From the NCBI RefSeq assembly GCF_041154385.1, contig NZ_AP028929.1:1178001-1242000 (forward strand): a stretch of 64,000 bases of DNA. The letters are read 5' to 3'. The DNA is from Streptococcus sp. SN-1. GTDB lineage: Bacteria; Bacillota; Bacilli; Lactobacillales; Streptococcaceae. Shown one piece after another: positions 41,106-49,851 of this stretch. The stretch's first letter is position 1. Each line of letters starts with the position of its first letter. Under the pieces are notes generated by a model that saw only the letters and a program-made list of their open reading frames with translations, was not told the DNA's origin and did not search any database. The position numbers and the translations under genes were made by a program.

Positions 41106-42440
41106 TTAGAAAATATCAAATAACAATTTCACATTGAGAATTGTTAAGATAATGGAAACGATATAGCCAAGGATGGTATTCCATTTGGCATTGGTAAATT
41201 CTCCCATCAGTGATTTCTTAGAAGTTAGATAAATCAGTGGGAAGATTGAAAATGGAAGAGCAATCGAAAGAAAGACTTGTGAATAAACCAATAACTGATC
41301 CAATGTTTTTTCCTGATGACCAAACAGAACCGCTACAATCATGACAGGCAACAAGGCAAAGAGACGAGTTGCCAAACGAATGAACCATTGAGGTAATCTC
41401 ATATGCAAGAAACCTTCCATAACGATTTGTCCAGTCAAGGTACCCGTAATTGTCGAATTTTGACCACTGGCTAATAAAGCCAAGGCAAACAAGGTTGATA
41501 AGGTCGAGCTAGCTATAGCTCCTGCAATAGTAGAATCCTGCAAGGCATTATACATTTGAGAGAAGGCAGAAATCTCAGATGCATGGCCGAAAAAGAGAGC
41601 CGCCCCGAGAATTAATAGAAGGGAGTTAACCACAAAGGCCAAGGATAATTGGAGATTTGAATCCCAGGTCATAAAGCGCACCGCTTTTCGAACATCATCC
41701 TTGTCCTTGTGATTGATTTTCCGAGTTTGAGACAAGGAAGAATGCAAATAGAGGTTATGAGGCATAACCGTCGCACCTACAATCCCCAGAGCTAAAGTTA
41801 ATTGACTTTCATGACCTGGCAAAGGACTCTCAAATAAGGTCGAATTGGGTAAATAACCCTCAGCGATTCCTTGGAAACTTGGATTTGATAAAGCTACCAG
41901 ATAAGTAAAGATTGCTAAAATCGTTAAAATCAGTGTTGTCACAATAGCTTCTATCTTCTTAAAGCCAAATTTCATCAAAAGCAATAAGAGAAAGACATCT
42001 AGAACCGTCAAAAGGATGGCTATCATAATCGGAATCTTAAAAAGAAGATTGAGAGCAATCGCTGAACCTAGAACTTCTGCCAGGTCTGTCGCCATCAAGG
42101 CCAACTCCAAAATCACCCATAAGCTATAACGAAGCCATTTGGGTGAATGATGACCCGTTGCTTGAGCCAAGTCCATTTGAGTTACAATTCCAAGCTTTCC
42201 TGCCATCTGCTGAAGTTGCATAGCAATGAGTGATGAAATCAAGATGACAAATAAGAGACTGTACTTATAGGATGCACCTCCAACCACACTGGTTATCCAG
42301 TTTCCTGGATCCATATAACCAACTGCGACAAGGGCACCTGGACCCAAGAAGGCCTTTAAATTTTGCCAGAAATGATTGTTATTTGGAGTATCGATAGATT
42401 GATTAATCTCAGAGAGTGACACTTTTTTATGAGAAGACAT
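41106..42440 (-). CDS. mntH: Nramp-family divalent metal (manganese) transporter MntH
   Basis: A 444-residue, eleven-helix proton-coupled metal importer. The metal-binding motif of helix 1, DPGNW, is seen in GYMDPGNWITS, and helix 6 has GATVMPHNLYLHSS, both diagnostic of Nramp proteins. The cargo is probably Mn2+, possibly iron. Streptococci usually rely on an ABC importer for manganese and only some species carry mntH, so this gene helps narrow the host. Monocistronic, with a DtxR-like palindrome over its promoter. Confidence 0.93.
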   Translation of the reverse strand: MSSHKKVSLSEINQSIDTPNNNHFWQNLKAFLGPGALVAVGYMDPGNWITSVVGGASYKYSLLFVILISSLIAMQLQQMAGKLGIVTQMDLAQATGHHSPKWLRYSLWVILELALMATDLAEVLGSAIALNLLFKIPIMIAILLTVLDVFLLLLLMKFGFKKIEAIVTTLILTILAIFTYLVALSNPSFQGIAEGYLPNSTLFESPLPGHESQLTLALGIVGATVMPHNLYLHSSLSQTRKINHKDKDDVRKAVRFMTWDSNLQLSLAFVVNSLLLILGAALFFGHASEISAFSQMYNALQDSTIAGAIASSTLSTLFALALLASGQNSTITGTLTGQIVMEGFLHMRLPQWFIRLATRLFALLPVMIVAVLFGHQEKTLDQLLVYSQVFLSIALPFSIFPLIYLTSKKSLMGEFTNAKWNTILGYIVSIILTILNVKLLFDIF

Positions 42441-42564
42441 AGATACTTACCTCTTTCTAAACCTACTTTTTCATTATTTTCTATTAGAGAAAAATAAGAT
42501 TGACTTTAAACTATTAAAACAATGAAAACTATATGAAAAACATTTAGTTTTTTCATTATTTTTC

Positions 42565-42583
42565 TTAAGGCACCTTAATTATA
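42565..42583 (-). promoter_or_regulatory. mntH -10 box with DtxR/MntR-like palindrome
   Basis: TTAAGGCACCTTAA (42565-42578) is a 14-bp palindrome apart from its two central bases, overlapping the end of the minus-strand -10 box TATAAT (42578-42583). DtxR-family manganese or iron repressors bind palindromes of this type, so metal-dependent repression of mntH is likely. Confidence 0.55.
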
Positions 42584-42636
42584 ACAGAAAATATGATAAA
42601 AACTTAAGAAAATTCAGGACTTGATTTAATATTTAG

Positions 42637-42665
42637 GATACAACAAAATGTTGTATTCTTTTTTT
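42637..42665 (+). terminator. Hairpin with T-run, orientation plus
   Basis: GATACAACAAAATGTTGTATTC followed by seven T. It looks like an intrinsic terminator on the plus strand, but no gene is seen just before it. It could insulate the mntH promoter. Confidence 0.6.
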
Positions 42666-42847
42666 GCAAAAGAATACCAAAGAATAAAATAAAAAACGTT
42701 GTAAAACACCTGATATTATGCGTTTTTTTGATTTTAAAGACTTTTTGCTTGATCCTTTTCACCCTGTTTAACCGCCATTGATTTTAACTCATTACCTACA
42801 TCTCAAAAAAAATTTAAAATTGTCTTAATCTCCTTTATTGTGTCGCT

Positions 42848-42958
42848 TTTGGAATTTTTTTGGTATAAACTTCTACGCGCATCCTATGGAGCAAGACAGA
42901 CTCATAGCTTCACACATAATAGAACGAGTATCTCCATCTGTAGAGATACTCGTTTTTT
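42848..42958 (+). ncRNA. Candidate small RNA (csRNA-like)
   Basis: A plus-strand terminator (CGAGTATCTC, eight-base loop, GAGATACTCG, then TTTTTT; 42925-42958) has no protein gene before it. About 110 bases upstream lies a promoter-like TTTAAA-N17-TATTGT (42813-42841), where TTTAAA-N5-CTTAAT resembles the CiaR repeat TTTAAG-N5-TTTAAG of streptococcal csRNA genes. The presumed transcript has an unpaired ATCCTATG stretch that could cover a ribosome binding site. Size and layout fit csRNAs (roughly 90-150 nt), but the CiaR match is imperfect. Confidence 0.45.
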
Positions 42959-43003
42959 GCTATTTTCGAAGTGATCTTTTTGACCAGTCCTATACATCAT
43001 TTT

Positions 43004-43203
43004 TATACTCAACGAAAATCAAAGAGCAAAATAGGAAGCTAACCGCAGGTTGCTCAAAATACAGCTTTGAGGTTGCAGATAAAACTGACGAAGTCAGCTC
43101 AAAACACTGTTTTGAGGTTGTGGATAGAACTGACGAAGTCAGTAACCATACCTACGGCAAGGTGAAACTGACGTGGTTTGAAGAGATTTTCGAAGAGTAT
43201 TAA
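43004..43203 (-). repeat. BOX element with two boxB modules
   Basis: The segment runs from TATACTCAACGAAAATC to CGAAGAGTATTA. It has a boxC-like part (43004-43065), two modules starting TTTGAGGTTG at 43066 and 43111, exactly 45 bp apart as expected of boxB, and boxA (about 43152-43203) whose CCTACGGCAAGGTGAAACTG matches the BOXA core. Read from boxA it lies on the minus strand, between the candidate small RNA and pdxT. Confidence 0.85.
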
Positions 43204-43416
43204 GCAGTATAGAATAGTATTTTAACTCCATCCTCTAAAGTGCTTTCAATAAAAGACACTTGAACACCATATTCAGCATATAAGCTTTATGCCCTAAGTC
43301 AAAACAATCATTCTTTTCTAATTTATCGTAAATAAATCTAAAATCACAGAATACTGTCAGATGACTTAAAAAATGATTCTTTGGAAAAAGCGAATCGAAA
43401 CTTGATTTATCACTTT
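43204..43416. other. Spacer before pdxT stop
   Basis: About 210 bases, AT-rich, with no gene, repeat or terminator I can recognise. The whole gap 42441-43416 is therefore made of the mntH promoter, two terminator-like hairpins, the candidate RNA, the BOX element and this spacer. Confidence 0.5.
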
Positions 43417-44004
43417 TTATTCCACTATCTTTTTGTCACACATATTGATAAAGTACTGGTGCAAGTGAACATCATCCGTCAATTCTGGATGAAAAGAAGT
43501 TACCAACATATTTTTTTCTTGAGCTGCAACGATTTGATTATCAACTCTTGCTAAAATTTCTACATCTTCTCCAACACTGCTGATAATTGGACCACGGATA
43601 AAGGTCATTGGAATCTGACCGACTCCCTTACATTCTGCTTCCGTGTAGAAACTTCCTAGTTGGCGCCCATAGGCATTGCGCTCGACCACCATATCCATAG
43701 TTCCAAGATGACTTTCTTTCTGAGAAATGATTTCCTTAGCCAGTAAAATCAAGCCCGCACAGGTCCCAAACACTGGTAAGCCAGATAGAATTGCTTCCCG
43801 GATAGGAAACAACATATCCTGGTCTCGTAAGAGCTTGCCCATGGTTGTAGACTCACCACCCGGCAAAATCAAACCCGACAAGTCACTCTGATCTTGCTGA
43901 AAATCATCTAGATTTCTAATTTCTACACTAGTGACACCTAATTTATCTAGTACTTTTGCATGTTCTGCAAAAGCACCTTGCAAGGCTAATATTCCGATTT
44001 TCAT
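43417..44004 (-). CDS. pdxT: Pyridoxal 5'-phosphate synthase glutaminase subunit PdxT
   Basis: A 195-residue class I glutaminase. [13 protein letters not shown] is the family signature, the nucleophile is the cysteine of GTCAGLIL, and the His-Glu pair is in SFHPELTDD. It feeds ammonia from glutamine to PdxS. It starts directly after the pdxS stop, so the two are coupled. Full length. Confidence 0.96.
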   Translation of the reverse strand: MKIGILALQGAFAEHAKVLDKLGVTSVEIRNLDDFQQDQSDLSGLILPGGESTTMGKLLRDQDMLFPIREAILSGLPVFGTCAGLILLAKEIISQKESHLGTMDMVVERNAYGRQLGSFYTEAECKGVGQIPMTFIRGPIISSVGEDVEILARVDNQIVAAQEKNMLVTSFHPELTDDVHLHQYFINMCDKKIVE

Positions 44005-44880
44005 CTATTTTCCTCGCTCTGCCATGAGAATTTGGATTTCATTTTCATTAATACCCACCATGGCTTCTCCTAAATCTTCAGAGATTTGAGCTAGAATTTG
44101 AGGATTACGGAAGTTAGTCACAGCCTTAACAATAGCACTCGCTCGTTTAACAGGATCTCCTGACTTAAAAATACCTGAACCGACAAAGACACCCTCTGCC
44201 CCTAATTGCATCATCAACGCAGCATCAGCTGGCGTTGCAACACCTCCAGCCGCAAAGTTTACAACTGGCAATTTCCCATGTTCATGGACGTATTGAACCA
44301 ATTCTACAGGGACTTGCAAGTCCTTAGCAGCAACATAAAGTTCGTCCTCACGTAAGTTTTGAATACGGCGAATTTCCTGATTCATCATACGCATATGACG
44401 AACAGCTTGGACGATATCCCCTGTACCTGGTTCTCCTTTGGTACGAATCATAGAAGCACCTTCAGCGATACGACGCAAGGCTTCACCCAAATCCTTAGCA
44501 CCACAGACAAAAGGAACTTGGAATTCTTTCTTGTCCACATGGAAACGGTCGTCAGCTGGCGATAAAACTTCACTCTCATCGATATAGTCAATCTCAATAG
44601 CCTCTAAAATCTGAGCTTCAACAAAATGCCCGATTCTAACCTTGGCCATCACTGGAATACTAACCGCTTCTTGGATTTCCTTAATCATCTTTGGATCGCT
44701 CATGCGGGAAACTCCACCAGCTGCACGAATATCAGCTGGAATCCGCTCCAAGGCCATCACAGCTGCCGCACCAGCAGCTTCTGCAATACGGGCCTGTTCA
44801 GGATTCTGAACGTCCATGATAACCCCACCTTTGAGCATCTGTGCCAAGTTTTTATTTAGTTCATAACGATTTTCAGTCAT
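44005..44880 (-). CDS. pdxS: Pyridoxal 5'-phosphate synthase subunit PdxS
   Basis: A 291-residue TIM-barrel lyase that builds PLP from ribose-5-phosphate, glyceraldehyde-3-phosphate and ammonia. The start [19 protein letters not shown] at 44878-44880 has GAGGAAAAAG upstream and gives the usual length; a longer frame of 12 codons is ignored. Catalytic lysines lie in VMAKVRIGH and [12 protein letters not shown] marks the phosphate site. First gene of pdxST. The pathway supplies cofactor for PLP enzymes such as MetY. Confidence 0.97.
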   Translation of the reverse strand: MTENRYELNKNLAQMLKGGVIMDVQNPEQARIAEAAGAAAVMALERIPADIRAAGGVSRMSDPKMIKEIQEAVSIPVMAKVRIGHFVEAQILEAIEIDYIDESEVLSPADDRFHVDKKEFQVPFVCGAKDLGEALRRIAEGASMIRTKGEPGTGDIVQAVRHMRMMNQEIRRIQNLREDELYVAAKDLQVPVELVQYVHEHGKLPVVNFAAGGVATPADAALMMQLGAEGVFVGSGIFKSGDPVKRASAIVKAVTNFRNPQILAQISEDLGEAMVGINENEIQILMAERGK

Positions 44881-44989
44881 TTCTTTTTCCTCATCATTTA
44901 TATTGGTAGCTACCATTTCATTTTAAGTTAGATTAGAATGAATCACAAGATAAAAAAAAGATAATTGTATGGGTACAGAATGATGAAAA

Positions 44990-45027
44990 AACTATCTGAC
45001 CTTAAGTTAAGGCCAGATAGTTCATTC
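44990..45027 (-). terminator. nox terminator
   Basis: Minus-strand ACTATCTGGCCTTAA and TTAAGGTCAGATAGT arms followed by TTTTTTC, beyond the nox stop codon. Confidence 0.85.
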
Positions 45028-45031
45028 ATTT

Positions 45032-46411
45032 TTATTTTTCAGCTGTAAGGGCAGCCATTGTAATGTAGTTGTATGGTTTGTTGAAGTGTGGCAAGAAGAA
45101 GAGATCTGTCAAGGCCAATTTATCAATTGTTACATGCTCTTGGATAGCAAGTGAGAACATGTGAATCCCCATGCTGATTGAAATGTCATGTGAAACCATT
45201 TGGGCACCAAGAATTTCACGGCTATCTTTGTCAAAGACAATCTTAATTGCTACTTCATGGTTGTCATGTTTCATGAATTCTGGTTTTTGAAGATCGTTAA
45301 AGCCTGTTTCAGTTGCATTATAACCAGCAGCTTTAGCTTTTTCAAGAGTCAAACCAGTTGAAACCATGTGAAGACCGTAGATTGAAATACCGTTTGAACC
45401 TTGCACACCGATTCCTTCCAATTCATGTCCACAAGCATTGTAGGCACCAACAATACCAGTACGAACAGCATTTGAAGCAAGGGCAATGTAGCTAGTGTCT
45501 TTACGAGCATTATCATAGACAGTCGCACAGTCACCAACTGCAAATACACCTGGAATTGAAGTTTCTTGTTTCTTATCTACAAGGAAGGCACCGTTGCGGA
45601 AGAGTTCAATCTTACCATCAGCAAGAGCTGTGTTTGGACGGAAACCAACTGCAAGGATAACCATATCCACATCAAAAGTTTCTTTGTCAGTAATCAAGCG
45701 TTCAACTTTACCGTCACCTTCGATTGCTTTAACAGTTTGACCAAGAGCCAAGCGGATATTGTGGTCTTCCAGGTTCTTCGCCATCATTTGTGTGAAGTCT
45801 TTGTCATAGTAACCGTTCAAGACAGTATCAACAATATCAACAAGGACAACTTCTTTTCCAAGACGTTCAAAGGCTTCAGCAAGTTCAACACCGATGTAAC
45901 CACCACCAACAACGGCGATACGGTCAAGGTGTTGGCTCTTGTCAGCCAATTTGTGAATCACTTCTTCAGCGTTTTGGTACAATTTCACGAATTGTACATT
46001 TTCAAGAGTTGCTTTAAATTCGCGGTTTCCTTTAACAATTTCAACACCTTCGATTGGTGGCAAGATTGGTGTAGAACCTGTAGCGAAAATCAATTTTTCA
46101 TATGATTCTTTGTGCTCTTTTCCTTCAACTTCCGCTGTAACTACTTTGTTATCATAGTCGATTGAAAGAACTGGTGAGTTCATGTAGACTTTAGCACCTT
46201 TAGCTTCCAATTTTTCTTTATCAGAATAGAACAAGCCTTCAGCACCGTCAATTTGTTCACCAATCCAGAGGGCCATTCCACATCCTAGGAAAGAGATGTT
46301 AGAGTTTTGGTCAAATACAACGATTTCGTTCTCATTTCCAAAATTATCCAACATAGTATTAATACATGCTGTACCAGCGTGGTTAGCACCGACTACAACG
46401 ATCTTACTCAT
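45032..46411 (-). CDS. nox: NADH oxidase (water-forming)
   Basis: A 459-residue flavoprotein of the pyridine nucleotide-disulfide family. FAD site [13 protein letters not shown] at the N-terminus, redox cysteine C44 in [13 protein letters not shown] site [16 protein letters not shown] near residue 165, and a second FAD motif [10 protein letters not shown]. The single active-site cysteine (sulfenic acid) is typical of enzymes that reduce O2 to water with NADH. It protects from oxygen and regenerates NAD. A cre site overlaps its promoter. Confidence 0.96.
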   Translation of the reverse strand: MSKIVVVGANHAGTACINTMLDNFGNENEIVVFDQNSNISFLGCGMALWIGEQIDGAEGLFYSDKEKLEAKGAKVYMNSPVLSIDYDNKVVTAEVEGKEHKESYEKLIFATGSTPILPPIEGVEIVKGNREFKATLENVQFVKLYQNAEEVIHKLADKSQHLDRIAVVGGGYIGVELAEAFERLGKEVVLVDIVDTVLNGYYDKDFTQMMAKNLEDHNIRLALGQTVKAIEGDGKVERLITDKETFDVDMVILAVGFRPNTALADGKIELFRNGAFLVDKKQETSIPGVFAVGDCATVYDNARKDTSYIALASNAVRTGIVGAYNACGHELEGIGVQGSNGISIYGLHMVSTGLTLEKAKAAGYNATETGFNDLQKPEFMKHDNHEVAIKIVFDKDSREILGAQMVSHDISISMGIHMFSLAIQEHVTIDKLALTDLFFLPHFNKPYNYITMAALTAEK

Positions 46412-46448
46412 AAAAAATTTCCTACCTTCATTCTAAATTTACCCTACT

Positions 46449-46477
46449 AGTATAACATTTACTGTTAGCGTTTACAA
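46449..46477 (-). promoter_or_regulatory. nox promoter with cre site
   Basis: Minus-strand -35 TTGTAA (46472-46477), 17-bp spacer, -10 TATACT (46449-46454). TGTAAACGCTAACA (minus, 46463-46476) is a perfect cre and overlaps the -35 box, so CcpA should affect nox. Confidence 0.8.
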
Positions 46478-46599
46478 GAGTTTGGCCGATTTTTCCTATT
46501 TTTTTGTAAAAAATTGTAAATAATCTGTATCTTAACACGGATTCTTGCAATTTTTCTTCATTTCCTGAGCATATTTCTTGACATCTTTACAAATTTTAT

Positions 46600-46628
46600 T
46601 TGTGAAAACGCTGACTTTATGGTATGCT
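46600..46628 (+). promoter_or_regulatory. apbE operon promoter with cre site
   Basis: -35 TTGTGA (46600-46605), 17-bp spacer, -10 TATGCT (46623-46628). TGAAAACGCTGACT (46603-46616) fits the cre core and overlaps the -35 box. It diverges from nox, which has its own cre 130 bp away. Confidence 0.65.
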
Positions 46629-46717
46629 AGTATCATGGAAAGAAAATGTAAGGGGTTCATTTTTCATAAATTTACTATATTTCAACCTTCTTTTCATAAG
46701 AGAAAGGAGTTGGTAGC

Positions 46718-47641
46718 TTGCCTCTTAGTTCACATTCTGAACGCCTAATGGGAACCACTATCACTATTTCATTAGTGGATGAGCGAGCAGATATCTTGCT
46801 CCAGAAATCCTTTGATTTACTCAGAGAGTTTGAATACCGCTTCAACGCCAATAGCCAAGAATCTGAGTTGATGGAAATCAATCATCAAGCTGGAATAGCC
46901 CCCGTCAAGGTTCATCCAGACCTGTTTGAACTGATTTCACTTGGGTTAGAGCATAGCCTAGCGCCCTCTAGCCATCTCAACATCAGCATTGGTCCCTTAA
47001 TTCAAACCTGGCGTATCGGTTTTTCAGATGCCAAAGTTGCCCAACCTCAAGAAATTGAATCGGTGCTCCCTTTAATCAATCCTCATTCTATCGAGTTAGA
47101 TTCTTCTACTTCCACTGTGTTTTTAAAACAGAAAGGAATGAAGATCGATCTAGGTTGTTTAGCCAAAGGATACAGTGCGGATAAGGTTGCCCAATTTCTT
47201 AGGAAAGAGGGTGTGACTTCTGCCCTGATTAATCTGGGAGGGAATATCCTGACCATTGGAAAAAATCAGGCAAGAGGGAATCAACCTTGGCAAATCGGGA
47301 TTCAAGACCCCGCCAATCCGAGGGGAAATCACTTAATGACCATCCCTGTTGTCAATCAATCTGTCGTGACTTCAGGCATTTATGAACGTCACCTGACCGT
47401 CGATGGACAAGATTACCATCACATTTTTGACAGCCATACAGGATATCCTGTTGAAACAGAACTCGCTAGTCTCACAATCATCTCTGATAAATCAGTCGAT
47501 GGTGAAATCTGGACAACTCGTTTATTTGGAGAAAGACCTGCTTCTATCCTTTGGCAAGTCGAAAGTTTGGAGGGAATCGAAGCGATTCTGATTGATAAGG
47601 AAGGCCACCTAAGTTGTTCTTCAGGAATTCCTACTCTATAG
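46718..47641 (+). CDS. apbE: FAD:protein FMN transferase (ApbE family)
   Basis: A 307-residue ApbE-type enzyme that attaches FMN through a phosphoester bond to Thr or Ser of target proteins. Family blocks are LMGTTITISL, IDLGCLAKGYSADKVAQ, INLGGNILTIG and the metal-binding HIFDSHTGYP. No signal peptide or lipobox is present, unlike exported ApbE, so it acts in the cytoplasm. The start is TTG with AAGGAG nine bases upstream; an ATG ten codons later is possible. Two FMN reductase genes follow, and the second one has a tail with likely FMN-acceptor motifs, so it is the probable substrate. Confidence 0.9.
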   Translation: MPLSSHSERLMGTTITISLVDERADILLQKSFDLLREFEYRFNANSQESELMEINHQAGIAPVKVHPDLFELISLGLEHSLAPSSHLNISIGPLIQTWRIGFSDAKVAQPQEIESVLPLINPHSIELDSSTSTVFLKQKGMKIDLGCLAKGYSADKVAQFLRKEGVTSALINLGGNILTIGKNQARGNQPWQIGIQDPANPRGNHLMTIPVVNQSVVTSGIYERHLTVDGQDYHHIFDSHTGYPVETELASLTIISDKSVDGEIWTTRLFGERPASILWQVESLEGIEAILIDKEGHLSCSSGIPTL

Positions 47642-47700
47642 AGACAACTGTTTCAATGGAGTTTTAAAATCGTATTATGTAAAAAGAGAAAGGAAATCTC

Positions 47701-48306
47701 ATGTTAAAACTTATTGCTATTGTTGGAACAAATTCAAAACGTTCTACAAACCGTCAATTGCTTCAATACATGCAAAAACACTTTGCTGACAAAGCTGAAA
47801 TTGAACTTGTTGAAATCAAGGATATCCCTGTCTTTAACAAGCCAGCTGACAAGCAAGTACCTGCTGAAATTCTGGAAATTGCTGCTAAAATCGAAGAGGC
47901 AGATGGCGTTATTATCGGTACTCCTGAGTACGACCACTCTATCCCAGCTGTTTTGATGAGCGCTCTTGCTTGGTTGTCTTATGGTATTTACCCACTCTTG
48001 AACAAACCAATCATGATTACAGGTGCTTCTTACGGTACACTTGGTTCATCACGCGCCCAATTACAACTTCGCCAAATCTTAAACGCACCAGAAATCAAAG
48101 CAAGTGTCCTTCCTGATGAATTCTTGCTTTCACATTCTCTTCAAGCCTTTAATCCAAGTGGAGATCTAGTAGATCTTGATGTTATTAAAAAACTGGATGC
48201 CACTTTTGACGACTTCCGTATCTTTGTAAAAATCACAGAAAGATTGCGCAACGCACAAGCCCTACTTCGCAAAGATGCTGAAGAATTTGACTGGGAAAAT
48301 TTGTAA
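47701..48306 (+). CDS. NAD(P)H-dependent FMN reductase
   Basis: A 201-residue flavodoxin-like reductase of the FMN_red family. IVGTNSKRSTNR binds FMN phosphate, and GTPEYDHSIPAVL plus GASYGTLGSSRAQ are the other cofactor loops. It likely moves electrons from NAD(P)H to flavin or a quinone-type acceptor in the cytoplasm. AAAGGAAATCTC precedes the ATG. It lies 59 bp after apbE and 18 bp before its larger paralogue. Confidence 0.85.
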   Translation: MLKLIAIVGTNSKRSTNRQLLQYMQKHFADKAEIELVEIKDIPVFNKPADKQVPAEILEIAAKIEEADGVIIGTPEYDHSIPAVLMSALAWLSYGIYPLLNKPIMITGASYGTLGSSRAQLQLRQILNAPEIKASVLPDEFLLSHSLQAFNPSGDLVDLDVIKKLDATFDDFRIFVKITERLRNAQALLRKDAEEFDWENL

Positions 48307-48324
48307 GATAGGAGACCAAAAAGA

Positions 48325-49563
48325 ATGAAATTTGTTGGACTTGTAGGATCAAACTACGATCAATCATATAACCGTAAACTCTTGGAATTCATCCGTCGTC
48401 ACTTCAAACTCAAATTTGAATTAGAAGTTCTCGAAATTGACGAAGTTCCAATGTTCAACCAAGACGAAAAATGGGATGAAAGTTTCCAATTGCGTCTCTT
48501 GTATAACAGAATTACTCGTGCTGATGGTGTCATTATTGCTACTCCTGAGCACAACCACACAATCTCAGCTTCTCTTAAATCTGTTCTTGAATGGCTTTCA
48601 TACGAAGTTCATCCATTTGAAAACAAACCAGTCATGATTGTGGGAGCTTCTTACTATGACCAAGGTACTTCTCGTGCCCAAGTTCACCTTCGTAAGATTC
48701 TTGACGCCCCAGGTGTCAATGCCTACACTCTTCCAGGAAATGAATTCCTTCTTGGTAAAGCCAAAGAAGCATTTGACACAGAGGGCAATATCACAAATGA
48801 AGGAACTATTAATTTCCTTGAAACATGCTTGGACAACTTTGTAAAATATGTGGGAGTCGTTTCAAAATTGAAAAAACCAAAACCAATTGCACCAGAAGAT
48901 TTATATTGTACAAATTCAATTGCAACTACCATTCAAGGTGTTGATCCAGATGATCCTGAATGGGTAGAAAAAGCAGCTGAACTTGTTGGAGCTGTTTCTG
49001 GAGATACTTACGTTAAATTAGACCACGGTATCTTGACAGTTAACCAAATTGACATGTTCTTGAAAGCAATGCCATTTGAATTGACATTTGCAGATGATAA
49101 TAACCAGTTCTTGTACTTTAATAACGCCCACCAAGATCCAAATACAATGTTTGGTAAACGTGTACGTGCTCAATCAGGAAACCGTTTAGGAACTGTACAC
49201 GGTTCATTGCCAGATTCTAGAATGAAAAACGTTGAATGGGTTGTCGGCGTATTGCGTAACGGGGATCAAGAATATGTCCGTACAATTGTGCCAGGAACAC
49301 CAGAAGGCGTTATTAATACCCATAATTACCAAGCAATGTACTATCCAGATGGTTCATATGCTGGAATCAATGAAATCATCTTTAATTTCCAACCATGGCT
49401 TGACTGGTACCTCAATACAACTGGTCAACGTCTAGTTGGTGGAAATGCTGCAGCTCCTGCTGGAGGACATGGCAGTGCAGATGCTACATCTGGAGCTTCT
49501 GATTCAGGTGATGCTGGAGGTCACGGTGGTGGCGCAGACGCTACATCTGGAGCAAGTAATTAA
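48325..49563 (+). CDS. FMN reductase with PAS-like domain and C-terminal flavinylation motifs
   Basis: A 412-residue multidomain protein. Residues 1-190 are an FMN_red domain like the preceding protein (VGSNYDQSYNRKLL, TPEHNHTISASL, GASYYDQGTSRAQ). Residues about 225-345 look PAS-like (AMPFELTFADDNNQFLYFN). The tail from 370 is Gly/Ala/His-rich and contains DATSGAS twice (386-392 and 405-411). DxxSGA(T/S) is the motif that ApbE flavinylates, and apbE is the first gene of this operon. The protein is thus a likely cytoplasmic electron carrier with two covalent FMN groups. AGGAGACC provides the ribosome site. Confidence 0.85.
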   Translation: MKFVGLVGSNYDQSYNRKLLEFIRRHFKLKFELEVLEIDEVPMFNQDEKWDESFQLRLLYNRITRADGVIIATPEHNHTISASLKSVLEWLSYEVHPFENKPVMIVGASYYDQGTSRAQVHLRKILDAPGVNAYTLPGNEFLLGKAKEAFDTEGNITNEGTINFLETCLDNFVKYVGVVSKLKKPKPIAPEDLYCTNSIATTIQGVDPDDPEWVEKAAELVGAVSGDTYVKLDHGILTVNQIDMFLKAMPFELTFADDNNQFLYFNNAHQDPNTMFGKRVRAQSGNRLGTVHGSLPDSRMKNVEWVVGVLRNGDQEYVRTIVPGTPEGVINTHNYQAMYYPDGSYAGINEIIFNFQPWLDWYLNTTGQRLVGGNAAAPAGGHGSADATSGASDSGDAGGHGGGADATSGASN

Positions 49564-49573
49564 TAATAGTTTT

Positions 49574-49597
49574 AGGAACCATTTTGGTTCCTTTTTT
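49574..49597 (+). terminator. Terminator of the apbE operon
   Basis: GGAACCATTTTGGTTCC followed by six T, ten bases after the stop codon. Confidence 0.9.
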
Positions 49598-49851
49598 GGC
49601 TCTTTGTCAACTGTACTTGGTGGTATGTCAATCCTTCTCTATGGGGTTATCGCCAGCAACGATTTGAAAGTCTTGATCAAAGAACGTGTTGATTTCGCTC
49701 AAATGCGTAACCTCATCATCGCAAGCGCTATGTTGCTCCTTGGACTTGGAGGATCCTTAAACTTGGTCCAGTTACCCTTTCAGGAACTGCCCTATCAGCT
49801 ATGACAGGAATCATCTTGAACTTAATCTTGCCATACGAAAATAAAGACTAA
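49598..49851 (+). pseudogene. C-terminal remnant of a uracil permease gene
   Basis: The conceptual protein reads STVLGGMSILLYGVIASNDL, then an IKERVDF stretch and LIIASAMLLLGLGG, the late helices of UraA-type nucleobase permeases. A frameshift near 49757 is needed to continue into VTLSGTALSAMTG and the end LPYENKD. No start, promoter or N-terminal two thirds remain. The stop overlaps the first base of a BOX element, so that element may have been involved in the loss. Confidence 0.8.

Noticed and set aside
42838..43203. 121-codon plus-strand frame
   Set aside because: It runs through the candidate RNA, its terminator and the BOX element; the second half is simply translated BOX sequence and there is no ribosome site.
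43004..43203. CRISPR array (repeats spaced regularly)
   Set aside because: Only two 45-bp modules, adjacent with no spacer, and they match BOX elements.
45566..46105. 179-codon frame opposite nox
   Set aside because: It lies wholly inside the nox gene on the other strand, with a low-complexity Phe/Val/Asn composition; an antisense shadow.
49436..49804. 122-codon plus-strand frame after the FMN reductase
   Set aside because: Its start is out of frame inside the reductase tail and it crosses a terminator before entering the uracil permease remnant; not a gene in its own right.
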